From the NCBI GenBank assembly GCA_035717845.1, contig DASTIC010000231.1, positions 1-8,661 of the forward strand: a stretch of 8,661 nt of DNA, written 5' to 3'. Both the position numbers and the translations under genes were made by a program. Of this stretch, positions 1 through 7,112 are shown in pieces; the first letter of the stretch is position 1, and every line of letters begins with the position of its first letter. The notes beneath the pieces were generated by a model, which saw nothing but the letters and a program-made list of their open reading frames with translations, was not told the origin of the DNA and made no database searches. Origin of the DNA: DASSUW01 sp035717845 (GTDB lineage: Bacteria; Actinomycetota; Thermoleophilia; Solirubrobacterales; Solirubrobacteraceae).

Positions 1-2088
1 ATCTCGATGCTCATGCCCAAGGTGGTCGGGTTCAAGCTGTCGGGCGAGCTGCCCGAGGGGTCGACCGCCACCGACCTGGTCCTGACGGTTACCGAGCTGC
101 TGCGCCACCACGGGGTGGTCGGCAAGTTCGTCGAGTTCTACGGCCCCGGAGTGCCGAACCTGCCGCTGGCCGACCGCGCCACGATCGGCAACATGAGCCC
201 CGAGTTCGGCTCCACGTGCGCGATGTTCCCCGTCGACGCCGAGACGCTGCGCTACCTGGAGTTCTCCGGGCGGTCGGCCGAGCAGATCGAGATCGTCGAG
301 GCGTATGCGCGCGAGCAGGGCCTGTGGCACGACGCCGACAGCGAGGAGCCGGCGTACTCGGAGACGCTCGAGCTCGATCTCGGGCAGGTCGTGCCGTCGC
401 TCGCCGGCCCCAAGCGCCCGCAGGACCGGGTGGCGCTGACCGAGTCCAAGGCCTCGTTCCGGATCGCCCTCCAGGACATGGTGGGCGACGACGACGGCGT
501 GGTCACGGCGGCCGACGAGAGGAGCGCCGAGTCGTTTCCCGCGTCCGACCCGCCCGGCTCCAACGGCAACGGCTCCCACGCCTCTGAGCCCGAACCGGCG
601 GCCGGCGGCGGCACGGGCGGCCTCCAGGTGTCCGAGCGGGTCAGCTCGCCGGCCGTGCTGCGGCTCGAGGACGGTACGGAGACCGAGCTCGACCACGGGC
701 ACGTGGTGATCGCCGCGATCACGAGCTGCACCAACACGTCGAACCCGTCGGTGATGATCGGCGCGGGGCTGCTCGCCAAGGCCGCCGTGGAGCGGGGCCT
801 CGAGGTCAAGCCGTGGGTGAAGACCTCCCTGGCGCCGGGCTCGAAGGTCGTCACCGAGTACTTCGACCGTGCGGGCCTGACCGAGTACCTGGAGCGGCTC
901 GGCTTCCATCTGGTGGGCTACGGCTGTACGACGTGCATCGGCAACTCGGGCCCGCTGTCGGACGAGATCTCCGAGGCCGTCAACGCGGAGGACCTGGCGG
1001 TCGTCTCCGTGCTGAGCGGCAACCGCAACTTCGAGGGGCGCATCAACCCGGACGTGCGGATGAACTACCTCGCGTCGCCGCCGCTGTGCGTGGCGTACGC
1101 GCTGGCCGGGACGATGGACATCGACCTGCTCGACGAGCCGCTCGGGCAGGACCGCGACGGCGCGGACGTCTACCTCAAGGACCTCTGGCCGACCGCCGAG
1201 GAGGTCGCGCACACGGTCGAGGAGGCCGTGCTGAGCGACATGTTCACCTCGTCCTACGGCGAGGTGTTCGCCGGCGACGAGCGCTGGAACTCGCTCGAGG
1301 TGCCGGAGGGCGACCGCTTCGCGTGGGCCGACGAGTCCACCTACGTCCGCCGGCCGCCGTTCTTCGACGACCTGCCGGTCGAGCCCGAGCCGGTGGGCGA
1401 CATCGAGAGCGCGCGCGTGCTGGCCGTGCTCGGCGACTCCGTTACCACCGACCACATCTCGCCGGCCGGGGCGATCAAGAAGGACTCTCCCGCCGCCCGC
1501 TACCTCAATGAGCACGGCGTGGAGTACAAGGACTTCAACTCCTACGGGTCGCGGCGCGGCAACCACGAGGTGATGATGCGCGGCACGTTCGCGAACATCC
1601 GCCTGCGGAACCTGCTCGCACCGGGCACGGAAGGAGGGGTCACGCGCCACCTTCCGGATGGCGAGGAGATGCCGATCTACGACGCCGCGATGAAGTACGC
1701 GGAGGAGGGCACCCCGCTCGTGGTGCTCGCCGGCCGCGAGTACGGATCGGGCTCCTCGCGCGACTGGGCGGCAAAGGGCACGCGGCTGCTCGGCGTCCGC
1801 GCCGTCATCGCCCAGTCGTACGAGCGCATCCACCGCTCGAACCTCGTGGGAATGGGCGTTCTGCCGCTCCAGTTCGAGGAGGGCGACTCGGCCGAGTCGC
1901 TGGGCCTCACCGGGGAGGAGGAGATCTCGATCTCCGGCATCGAAGGCGGCGAGGCGAAGCAGGTCACGGTCCGCGCCGGCGACCAGGAGTTCACCGCCCG
2001 CGTGCGCATCGACACCCCCAAGGAGGTCGAGTACTTCAAGCACGGCGGGATCCTCCAGTTCGTCCTCCGAGGGCTCCTGGCTAGCTAA
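1..2088 (+). CDS. acnA: Aconitate hydratase (aconitase A), 5'-truncated by the window edge
   Basis: Converts citrate to isocitrate via cis-aconitate in the TCA cycle, using a cytoplasmic [4Fe-4S] cluster. The frame is open from base 1, so about 695 residues are present and roughly 230-250 N-terminal residues lie outside; the ATG at 7 is internal (ISMLMPKVVGFKL aligns inside known AcnA). The three expected cluster cysteines are visible: ITSCTN (Cys codon 727-729) and GCTTC (925-927 and 934-936). Also present are SGNRNFEGRINP, the swivel-domain start GDSVTTDHISPAG, FNSYGSRRGNHEVM, and the active-site GREYGSGSSRDW with its SSR triplet at 1753-1761. Between the domain halves (about 480-660) is an acidic, Gly/Ser-rich linker with SFPASDPPG, which I recall as a trait of actinobacterial aconitases. 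The M42 peptidase follows 13 bases later. Identification is secure. Confidence 0.97.
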   Translation: MSMLMPKVVGFKLSGELPEGSTATDLVLTVTELLRHHGVVGKFVEFYGPGVPNLPLADRATIGNMSPEFGSTCAMFPVDAETLRYLEFSGRSAEQIEIVEAYAREQGLWHDADSEEPAYSETLELDLGQVVPSLAGPKRPQDRVALTESKASFRIALQDMVGDDDGVVTAADERSAESFPASDPPGSNGNGSHASEPEPAAGGGTGGLQVSERVSSPAVLRLEDGTETELDHGHVVIAAITSCTNTSNPSVMIGAGLLAKAAVERGLEVKPWVKTSLAPGSKVVTEYFDRAGLTEYLERLGFHLVGYGCTTCIGNSGPLSDEISEAVNAEDLAVVSVLSGNRNFEGRINPDVRMNYLASPPLCVAYALAGTMDIDLLDEPLGQDRDGADVYLKDLWPTAEEVAHTVEEAVLSDMFTSSYGEVFAGDERWNSLEVPEGDRFAWADESTYVRRPPFFDDLPVEPEPVGDIESARVLAVLGDSVTTDHISPAGAIKKDSPAARYLNEHGVEYKDFNSYGSRRGNHEVMMRGTFANIRLRNLLAPGTEGGVTRHLPDGEEMPIYDAAMKYAEEGTPLVVLAGREYGSGSSRDWAAKGTRLLGVRAVIAQSYERIHRSNLVGMGVLPLQFEEGDSAESLGLTGEEEISISGIEGGEAKQVTVRAGDQEFTARVRIDTPKEVEYFKHGGILQFVLRGLLAS

Positions 2089-2101
2089 GCTGCGCGGCTT
2101 C

Positions 2102-3157
2102 ATGCCGCTGTCAGACACGCTCCGCAAGCTCCTGACCGCCCCGGGGCCGTCGGGCTACGAGCAGCCCGCCGCCGCCGTGTTCCGCGAGGCGGCCGGCGCG
2201 TTCGCCGAGATCGCGCACGACACGGTCGGCTCGACGGTGGCGCGGGTGGGGGGCACGGGCGACGGGCCGTTCGTGGCCGTGGTCGGCCACATCGACGAGA
2301 TCGGGCTGATCGTCCACCACATCGACGACGACGGCTTCCTGTGGTTCACCGGGGTCGGAGGCTGGGACCCGGTGATCCTCGTGGGCCAGCGGGTCGAGGT
2401 CATCACCCGCGACGGCCGGGTGCCCGGCGCGGTGGGCAAGAAGCCGATCCACCTGCTCAAGGACGAGGAGCGCAAGAAGGCGCCGGAGCTCAAGAACCTG
2501 CACATCGACATCGGGGCGAAGGACGGCGACGACGCGCGTTCGCGCGTGCGGATCGGTGACGTCGCGGTGATCGCCGGCGAGCCGGTCGAGCTCCCCAACG
2601 GCCGCGTGCTCTCGCGCTCGATGGACAACCGCCTGGGCTGCTTCGTGGCGCTCGAGGCGGCGCGGCTCGTGGCCGAGGCCGGCGGCGCGCCCGGCGACGT
2701 TGCGGCGGTGGCCGTGGCCCAGGAGGAGATCACCTTCGGCGGCGCCCACACGACCGCCTACTCGCTGCGGCCTGACATCGCGGTCGTGGTCGACGTGACT
2801 TTCGCCACCGACGCGCCGGGCACCGACGAGAAGGAGCTCGGGAAGCACCCGTTCGGCTCCGGCCCGGTGCTCCAGCGCGGCTCCACGCTCGACCCGACGG
2901 TCTTCGAGCTGCTGCACGCCGCGGGCGAGGCCGAGGGCATCCCGTTCACCGTGGCCGCGTCGGCCCGCGCGACGGGAACCGACGCCGATGCCTTCCACGT
3001 GTCGCGCGCCGGCATCCCGTCGGCCGTGGTCTCGGTGCCGCTCCGCTACATGCACTCGCCGGTGGAGATGGTCCAGCTCGACGACGTCGAGAACGCCGCG
3101 AAGCTGATCGCCGCCTTCGCCCGGCGCCTCGAGCCCGGCCTGGACCTGAAGCGCTGA
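2102..3157 (+). CDS. M42-family metallo-aminopeptidase (glutamyl aminopeptidase / FrvX-like)
   Basis: A 351-residue protein with the full set of M42 dinuclear metal ligands. These are H63 in GHIDEIGL, bridging D175 in SMDNRLG, catalytic base E208 and metal ligand E209 in AQEEITFGG, D231 in VVDVTF, and H318 in RYMHSPVE. The GTDADAFHVSRAGIPSAVVS segment before H318 is also typical. Length matches the family (about 340-370). Members form large tetrahedral complexes in the cytoplasm and trim N-terminal residues from peptides; the preferred residue cannot be read from the sequence. No signal peptide is present. The ATG is preferred because MPLSDTLRKLLTAPGPSGYE matches usual M42 N-termini, although no clear Shine-Dalgarno lies in the 13 bases after acnA. 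It probably shares a transcript with acnA, and its stop overlaps the next gene. Some relatives are annotated as endoglucanase M, which is a historical name. Confidence 0.95.
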   Translation: MPLSDTLRKLLTAPGPSGYEQPAAAVFREAAGAFAEIAHDTVGSTVARVGGTGDGPFVAVVGHIDEIGLIVHHIDDDGFLWFTGVGGWDPVILVGQRVEVITRDGRVPGAVGKKPIHLLKDEERKKAPELKNLHIDIGAKDGDDARSRVRIGDVAVIAGEPVELPNGRVLSRSMDNRLGCFVALEAARLVAEAGGAPGDVAAVAVAQEEITFGGAHTTAYSLRPDIAVVVDVTFATDAPGTDEKELGKHPFGSGPVLQRGSTLDPTVFELLHAAGEAEGIPFTVAASARATGTDADAFHVSRAGIPSAVVSVPLRYMHSPVEMVQLDDVENAAKLIAAFARRLEPGLDLKR

Positions 3158-3846
3158 GCGGGCTCCTGCTCCTGTTCGACATCGACGGCACGCTGCTCCA
3201 GCGCGCCTCGGTCGAGCACGCGCTGGCGCTGCGCGCGGCGGCTGAGCGGGTGCACGGCGTGACGCTGCCGGACGGCCACGGGGTCGAGGCGGCGGGCCGC
3301 ACGGACGGCGCGATCGTGCGCGACCTGCTCGCCGCGGCGGGCGTGGCGGGAGCGGACTTCGACGTGCGCTGGGGCGAGGTGCAGGCCGCCGCCATCGAGG
3401 CGTTCGCGGAGCTGTGTCCCGGAGACCTCTCGGAGCGCGTGGCGCCCGGGGTCGTCGAGCTGCTGGGCGAGTTGGCCGGTCGCGAGGCCGAGTTCCGGCT
3501 CTCGCTGGTGACCGGCAACCTCGAGCCCGTAGCGCGCCTCAAGCTGGCCCGGGCCGGGATCGGCGACTACTTCGAGCCGGGTCAGGGCGGCTTCGGATCC
3601 GACCACGCGTCGCGCGCCCAGCTGCCCCCGATCGCGCGCGCCCGCGCAGGCGGCTGGCTTCGCGATCGGACGGTGGTGATCGGCGACACGCCGCGCGACA
3701 TCGCGTGCGCGCGCGCCGATCGCGTGCGGGTCGCCGCGGTCGCCACCGGCCCCTTCACGGTCGAGGCGCTGGCGGACGCGGACGCCGTGGTCGACGACGC
3801 CCGCGCCCTCCTGCCCGTGCTCGAGGACTACCTCAACGGTCCCTGA
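3154..3846 (+). CDS. HAD-superfamily phosphatase (phosphoglycolate-phosphatase-like), probable CTG start
   Basis: A haloacid-dehalogenase-type hydrolase of about 230 residues. Motif I is FDIDGTL with nucleophile D9 and acid/base D11; motif II is T120 in SLVTGN; motif IV is GDTPRD with D178 and D182. The segment ARAGIGDYFEPGQGGFGSDHASRAQ resembles the region before and around motif III in beta-phosphoglucomutase and phosphoglycolate phosphatase types, but I see no obvious motif III Lys there. The helical stretch between residues 15 and 100 fits a C1 cap. The first in-frame standard start (GTG at 3250) would remove motif I, and no in-frame ATG, GTG or TTG is visible between there and about 3060. 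CTG at 3154 overlaps the peptidase TGA as CTGA, as in coupled translation, so I chose it; CTG at 3166 or 3172 is possible. The substrate is unknown. The 3' end overlaps the convergent GGT gene by 14 bases. Confidence 0.85.
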   Translation: MSGLLLLFDIDGTLLQRASVEHALALRAAAERVHGVTLPDGHGVEAAGRTDGAIVRDLLAAAGVAGADFDVRWGEVQAAAIEAFAELCPGDLSERVAPGVVELLGELAGREAEFRLSLVTGNLEPVARLKLARAGIGDYFEPGQGGFGSDHASRAQLPPIARARAGGWLRDRTVVIGDTPRDIACARADRVRVAAVATGPFTVEALADADAVVDDARALLPVLEDYLNGP

Positions 3847-5590
3847 CCACGGCGGCGCTGCCGCCACCGCGCCGGGTCGGCTCCGCGGCGGCGAGCATGC
3901 GATGGCCGCGCAGGAACTCGATGCCGGTGACCGCACCGATCTCCGGATGCGGAGGCCCCGCGAAGGCGTGCCCGTGGCGCGCGATCAGCGCGGGCGCCTC
4001 GGTGTCCATGAAGCCCTGCTCGGCCACCGAGTTCACGCCGTTGCGCTGCGAAGCGCGCGGCGCGGCGATCGCCTCCGGCAGCGACTGCCCGAGCTCGAGC
4101 CGCTCGAGCAGCACTTGGAGGACCGTGGTGATGATCATCGACCCGCCCGGCGAGCCGACGGCCAGAACCGGCCGCCCGTGCCGGGTGATGATCGTCGGGG
4201 CCATCGAGCTGCGCGGCCGCTTGCCGCCCTCGGGCGCGTTCGGGTGCACCGGGTCGGTGTAGTTGAAGTCCGTCAGCTCGTTGTTGAGCAGGAAGCCCCA
4301 GCCCGGCACCACGATGCCGTTGCCGCCGGTCGACTCGATCGTGAACGTGTACGAGACGACGAACCCCCGCTTGTCGGCGACCGTCAGGTGGGTCGTCGAC
4401 GGGCCCTCCTCGGCGAGCGACGTGCTGTCCGGCTCACCGCAGTCGCCGCGGGCCACGACCGCGTTGGCCGCCCGCTCCGTGATCAGCGCCCGCCGCTCGG
4501 CCGCGAAGGCGTCGGAGAGCAGGCAGTCCAGCGGCACGTCGACGTAGTCGGGGTCGGCGAGGTAGGCGTTGCGGTCCGCGAACGCGTAGCGCGAGGCCTC
4601 GAGGTAGCGGTGCAGCGCCTGCGTGCGGTCGGCGCCGAGCGGCCGGAAGCCCTCGAGGATGTTCAGGGCCTCGCCGACGGTCGAGCCGCCGCTCGACGGC
4701 GGGCCCATGCCCCATACGTCGAGGCCCTTGTAGCCGATCCGCGTCGGCTTGCGCCACGGCGCCTCATAGCTCCGCAGGTCGTCCTCGGTCATGAGCCCGG
4801 GCCGCCAGACGTGGTTGGCGTCAGGCGCCGTCGGCGGGTCCTGGGCCGCATCGGCGATCGCGCTGGCGATCGGCCCACGGTAGAAGACGCGCGCCCCCTG
4901 GCGGGCGATCTTCTCGTACGTGCGCGCGAGGTCCGGGTTGCGCAGCGTGGTGCCCACGTCGCGCGGCGTGCCGTCCGGATCCAGGTAGATCTCCTCCGTG
5001 GACGGGATGTCGTCGAAGTAGTCGACGTTGCCCTGCGTCTGGTCGAAGAACGTCTGGTCGACCACGAACCCGCGGCGCGCGACGTCGATGCCCGGCTGGA
5101 GCAGCTTGCGCAGGGACATCGACCCGTAGCGGTCGAGCGCCTCGTCCCACTGCTCGACGGTGCCCGGCACGCCGGCCGACAGCCCGCTGTAGCGCGCGTC
5201 GTTGAAGGTGCCCGTGGCCCCGGCGGCGATGAACGAGTCCGGCCGCATCGCGGCGGGCGCCGTCTCGCGCCCGTCGATCGTCGTGACCTTGCCGTGCGGG
5301 GTGCGGATGACCATGAACCCGCCGCCGCCGATGCCGGCCGAGAACGGCTCGGTGACGCCGAGCACGCCGGCGGCCGCCACCGTGGCGTCCACGGCGTTGC
5401 CGCCGCGACGCAGCGTGTCGATCGCCGCCTTGGTGGCGAGCGCGTCAACGGTTCCGGCCGCGCCGCCGCTGCCGACCGCGGTCGGCTCCTTCTCGAAACG
5501 GTCGTGTCCGTGCCCGGCTTGGGCGGTGGGCGCCGCCAGCGCGGCCGTGGCGGCCGCGACGATCAGCGCGCGCGAGTGCCTGCGCAGCAT
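3833..5590 (-). CDS. ggt: Gamma-glutamyltransferase (gamma-glutamyltranspeptidase), secreted
   Basis: A 585-residue N-terminal-nucleophile hydrolase (family T03) that cleaves gamma-glutamyl bonds, for example in glutathione or gamma-glutamyl amides, and can transfer the glutamyl group. A Sec-type signal is visible: MLRRHSR, a hydrophobic run rich in Ala, then TAQA before GHGHD. The proenzyme should self-cleave before T399 in PSTTHLTVAD, giving a small subunit of about 187 residues. Other family marks are GGNAVDATVAA, GIGGGGFMVI, DGRETAP, PPSSGGSTVGEALNIL, GFLLNNELTDFN, RPRSSMAPTI and the GSPGGS loop at 479-484. The ATG at 5590 has a strong GGGAGGAG ribosome site (5596-5603) five bases upstream and places the signal peptide correctly. 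It lies 44 bases after the beta-propeller gene and may be co-transcribed. A link to amine metabolism through gamma-glutamyl amides is only a guess. Confidence 0.96.
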   Translation of the reverse strand: MLRRHSRALIVAAATAALAAPTAQAGHGHDRFEKEPTAVGSGGAAGTVDALATKAAIDTLRRGGNAVDATVAAAGVLGVTEPFSAGIGGGGFMVIRTPHGKVTTIDGRETAPAAMRPDSFIAAGATGTFNDARYSGLSAGVPGTVEQWDEALDRYGSMSLRKLLQPGIDVARRGFVVDQTFFDQTQGNVDYFDDIPSTEEIYLDPDGTPRDVGTTLRNPDLARTYEKIARQGARVFYRGPIASAIADAAQDPPTAPDANHVWRPGLMTEDDLRSYEAPWRKPTRIGYKGLDVWGMGPPSSGGSTVGEALNILEGFRPLGADRTQALHRYLEASRYAFADRNAYLADPDYVDVPLDCLLSDAFAAERRALITERAANAVVARGDCGEPDSTSLAEEGPSTTHLTVADKRGFVVSYTFTIESTGGNGIVVPGWGFLLNNELTDFNYTDPVHPNAPEGGKRPRSSMAPTIITRHGRPVLAVGSPGGSMIITTVLQVLLERLELGQSLPEAIAAPRASQRNGVNSVAEQGFMDTEAPALIARHGHAFAGPPHPEIGAVTGIEFLRGHRMLAAAEPTRRGGGSAAVVRDR

Positions 5591-5595
5591 CGATG

Positions 5596-5603
5596 CTCCT
5601 CCC
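5596..5603 (-). promoter_or_regulatory. Strong Shine-Dalgarno site of ggt
   Basis: On the - strand this reads GGGAGGAG, five bases before the ATG at 5590. It decides the ggt start, because the open frame continues far upstream. It partly overlaps the 3' arm of the hairpin at 5599-5618. Confidence 0.8.
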
Positions 5604-5618
5604 GAAGTGTGTCGGGAG
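5599..5618 (-). repeat. Perfect 7-bp inverted repeat in the gap before ggt
   Basis: On the - strand this reads CTCCCGA, a six-base loop, then TCGGGAG. It lies between the stop of the beta-propeller gene and the ggt start. The second arm overlaps the ggt ribosome binding site, so the hairpin could mask it or act as a weak attenuator. No T-run follows, so it is not a standard intrinsic terminator. Confidence 0.55.
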
Positions 5619-5634
5619 TGCCCTACCCGGCTCT

Positions 5635-6456
5635 CTAGCGGTCCACGCGCAGGATCTCGGCCACCAGCGCCGTCCCGGAGGCCTGGCGCAGCCGCGTCAC
5701 GTAGGCGGCATCGGCGGCCAGCGCGGTCGTCCACAGGCTGGCCGACAGCCCGCGGCGCGGCCGCGGAGGCAGCTTGCGGCGGTTGTGGCGCGTGTCGCGC
5801 CGCCCGCGCTCGTAGCCGTTGTCGCGGAAGCCGGTGGGGGTCGTGGACCACACGCGCTGGTCGCGACGCGGCGAGCGCCGCGAGAGGCCGCCGAGGCGCA
5901 GCTCCTGGCGCCGGTGGTGGGCGCGCACGTACAGCAGCTGGCCGTCATGCAGTGACGGGTTGAGCAGCTGCGCGCGGCGCTCCCGGCGCACGACGCGGCG
6001 CGTGCCGGCCTCGAGGTCGGCGAGGACGATGCGCCCGCCGCGACGCCCGGCCGCGTGGAAGGCGAGCCGGCCGCCCTCGAGCGCCGGCCGCCCCAGCTCC
6101 TCGAGCCGGAGCACGAGTCGCGGCTCGCCGCCGGCGAGCGGGGCCGCGACGATCGCGTCGGCGTCGCCGTCACGCGCGCGCCAGGCGACCCAGGCGGCCG
6201 ACACCGCGATCGCGTCGGCACCGGGCGCGGGGATCGTGGCCCGGAACTCCGGCCCCGAGGTCGAGCTGATCTCGATCACGCCGTCCCGGACGACCGCCAG
6301 CCGGTTGCCGCCGACGGCCGGGTGCACGCCCTCGACGCGCTGCGTCTGGCCGTCGCGCACGAGCACGCCCGGCTGGCCGCCAACATGCCACGCCACCAGC
6401 CCGTCGTCCACGCTCGGGTCGCTCGCGTAGAGCGCCAGCCGCCTCGCCGTCGCCAT
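5635..6456 (-). CDS. Beta-propeller-like protein of unknown function, in the mau-like cassette
   Basis: I do not recognise a named family. The 273-residue protein has about six repeats of 30-45 residues with a propeller-like pattern of a turn (DG or GG) followed by a hydrophobic strand: DDGLVAWHV, GGNRLAVVRDG, AAWVAWRARDG, EGGRLAFHAAG, HDGQLLYVRAH, and a weaker last one around residues 246-272. Residues 192-237 interrupt this with a very Arg-rich stretch. No signal peptide or membrane segment is seen, so it looks cytoplasmic unless carried out with a partner. Its ATG overlaps the stop of the CcdA-like gene as ATGA, so the two are probably translationally coupled. True methylamine dehydrogenase heavy chain (MauB) is also a beta-propeller but is longer (about 370-390 mature residues) and has a signal peptide; homology to it is unproven. 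A TolB/WD40-like propeller is equally possible. Confidence 0.75.
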   Translation of the reverse strand: MATARRLALYASDPSVDDGLVAWHVGGQPGVLVRDGQTQRVEGVHPAVGGNRLAVVRDGVIEISSTSGPEFRATIPAPGADAIAVSAAWVAWRARDGDADAIVAAPLAGGEPRLVLRLEELGRPALEGGRLAFHAAGRRGGRIVLADLEAGTRRVVRRERRAQLLNPSLHDGQLLYVRAHHRRQELRLGGLSRRSPRRDQRVWSTTPTGFRDNGYERGRRDTRHNRRKLPPRPRRGLSASLWTTALAADAAYVTRLRQASGTALVAEILRVDR

Positions 6457-7112
6457 CAGGCCACCAGCGCCACCGAGCAGCCGGCCAGCGCGAGGGCGTC
6501 GACCGTCCGCAGCGAGCGCAGGATCTGCGGCCGCTCCGCCATCGCGGCGTGGAACGCCGCGCCGGCCTTGGTGGCCGCCGCGGGCGCGAGGACGACGACG
6601 GGCAGCAGCCGGCCGGCGCCGAACGCGAGGCCGATCGCCAGTCCGAGCGCCGGGTCGCCGAGCGCGACGCTGACGCCCGCCAGCGCCCACACGGCGAAGG
6701 TGAGGATGAACGTGGTGAAGCCGAGGCCGAGCAGCGCGCCGTAGAGCCCGGCGGCCAGCGGCAGCGGCATGCGCCGGCGCCACGACTCGGGCACCTGGCG
6801 GCGCACCTGCGGCAGGATCCGCGCGCCGCGCGCCTCCCCGATCGCCGCGACGAGCGCCACCGCGGCGGCCACGGCGAGCGTCGCCGTCCCGCCGGCGCCG
6901 AGCGCCTCGCCGAGCAGCGCCAGGCCGCCGAACGTGGCGGCGCCGCCGGCCAGCGCGCCGGCAGAGAACGTCAGGCACGCTGCGAGCGTGGTCCGCATGC
7001 GCCCCGCGTATCCCTGCGGCGCGAGCGTCTCGACCATCGAGAAGCCGCACGGGGACCAGGCGCCGGTGACGCCCGCGGCCGCCGCCGCCACGACGAGCAG
7101 GGTCTCTAGCAC
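6456..7112 (-). CDS. CcdA/DsbD-like polytopic membrane protein in the mau-like cassette
   Basis: A 218-residue hydrophobic protein with about six predicted membrane segments, near residues 4-24, 42-68, 76-94, 117-143, 150-174 and 200-217. The first segment carries GAWSPCGFSM with C22 after proline, which matches the SPC motif of the first transmembrane helix in CcdA/DsbD thiol-disulfide transporters. The symmetric half, LYGALLGLGFTTFILTF, has no cysteine at the expected place; the other cysteines are C46 and C212. CcdA-type proteins pass electrons from cytoplasmic thioredoxin to extracytoplasmic thioredoxin-like partners, and the neighbour with a CGLC thioredoxin domain could be that partner. 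MauF of classical mau loci is, as I recall, also grouped with this superfamily. I chose the GTG at 7112, which overlaps the MauA-like stop by seven bases; no clear ribosome site is seen, so reinitiation is likely. The call as a membrane protein is firm; the CcdA relationship is moderate. Confidence 0.78.
   Translation of the reverse strand: MLETLLVVAAAAAGVTGAWSPCGFSMVETLAPQGYAGRMRTTLAACLTFSAGALAGGAATFGGLALLGEALGAGGTATLAVAAAVALVAAIGEARGARILPQVRRQVPESWRRRMPLPLAAGLYGALLGLGFTTFILTFAVWALAGVSVALGDPALGLAIGLAFGAGRLLPVVVLAPAAATKAGAAFHAAMAERPQILRSLRTVDALALAGCSVALVA

Noticed and set aside
2111..3055. Long open frames on the - strand opposite the M42 peptidase, and many similar frames opposite or within other genes
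   Set aside because: They are Arg/Ala/His-rich with no family motifs and are expected by chance in DNA of this GC content, while the opposite frame has complete catalytic motifs.
3851..3865. GGCGGC-GCT-GCCGCC hairpin just after the HAD stop as a terminator
   Set aside because: It lies inside ggt coding sequence for a Gly/Ser/Ala run, has a three-base loop and no T-run; codon use explains it.
3902..5638. A 578-residue + strand open frame across ggt
   Set aside because: It is an Arg/Val/Ala-rich antisense shadow of a gene with complete gamma-glutamyltransferase motifs.
5591..5851. Upstream extension of the ggt frame beyond the ATG at 5590
   Set aside because: The extension overlaps the propeller gene, is Arg/Ala-rich, and would bury the signal peptide; the ATG has a strong ribosome site.
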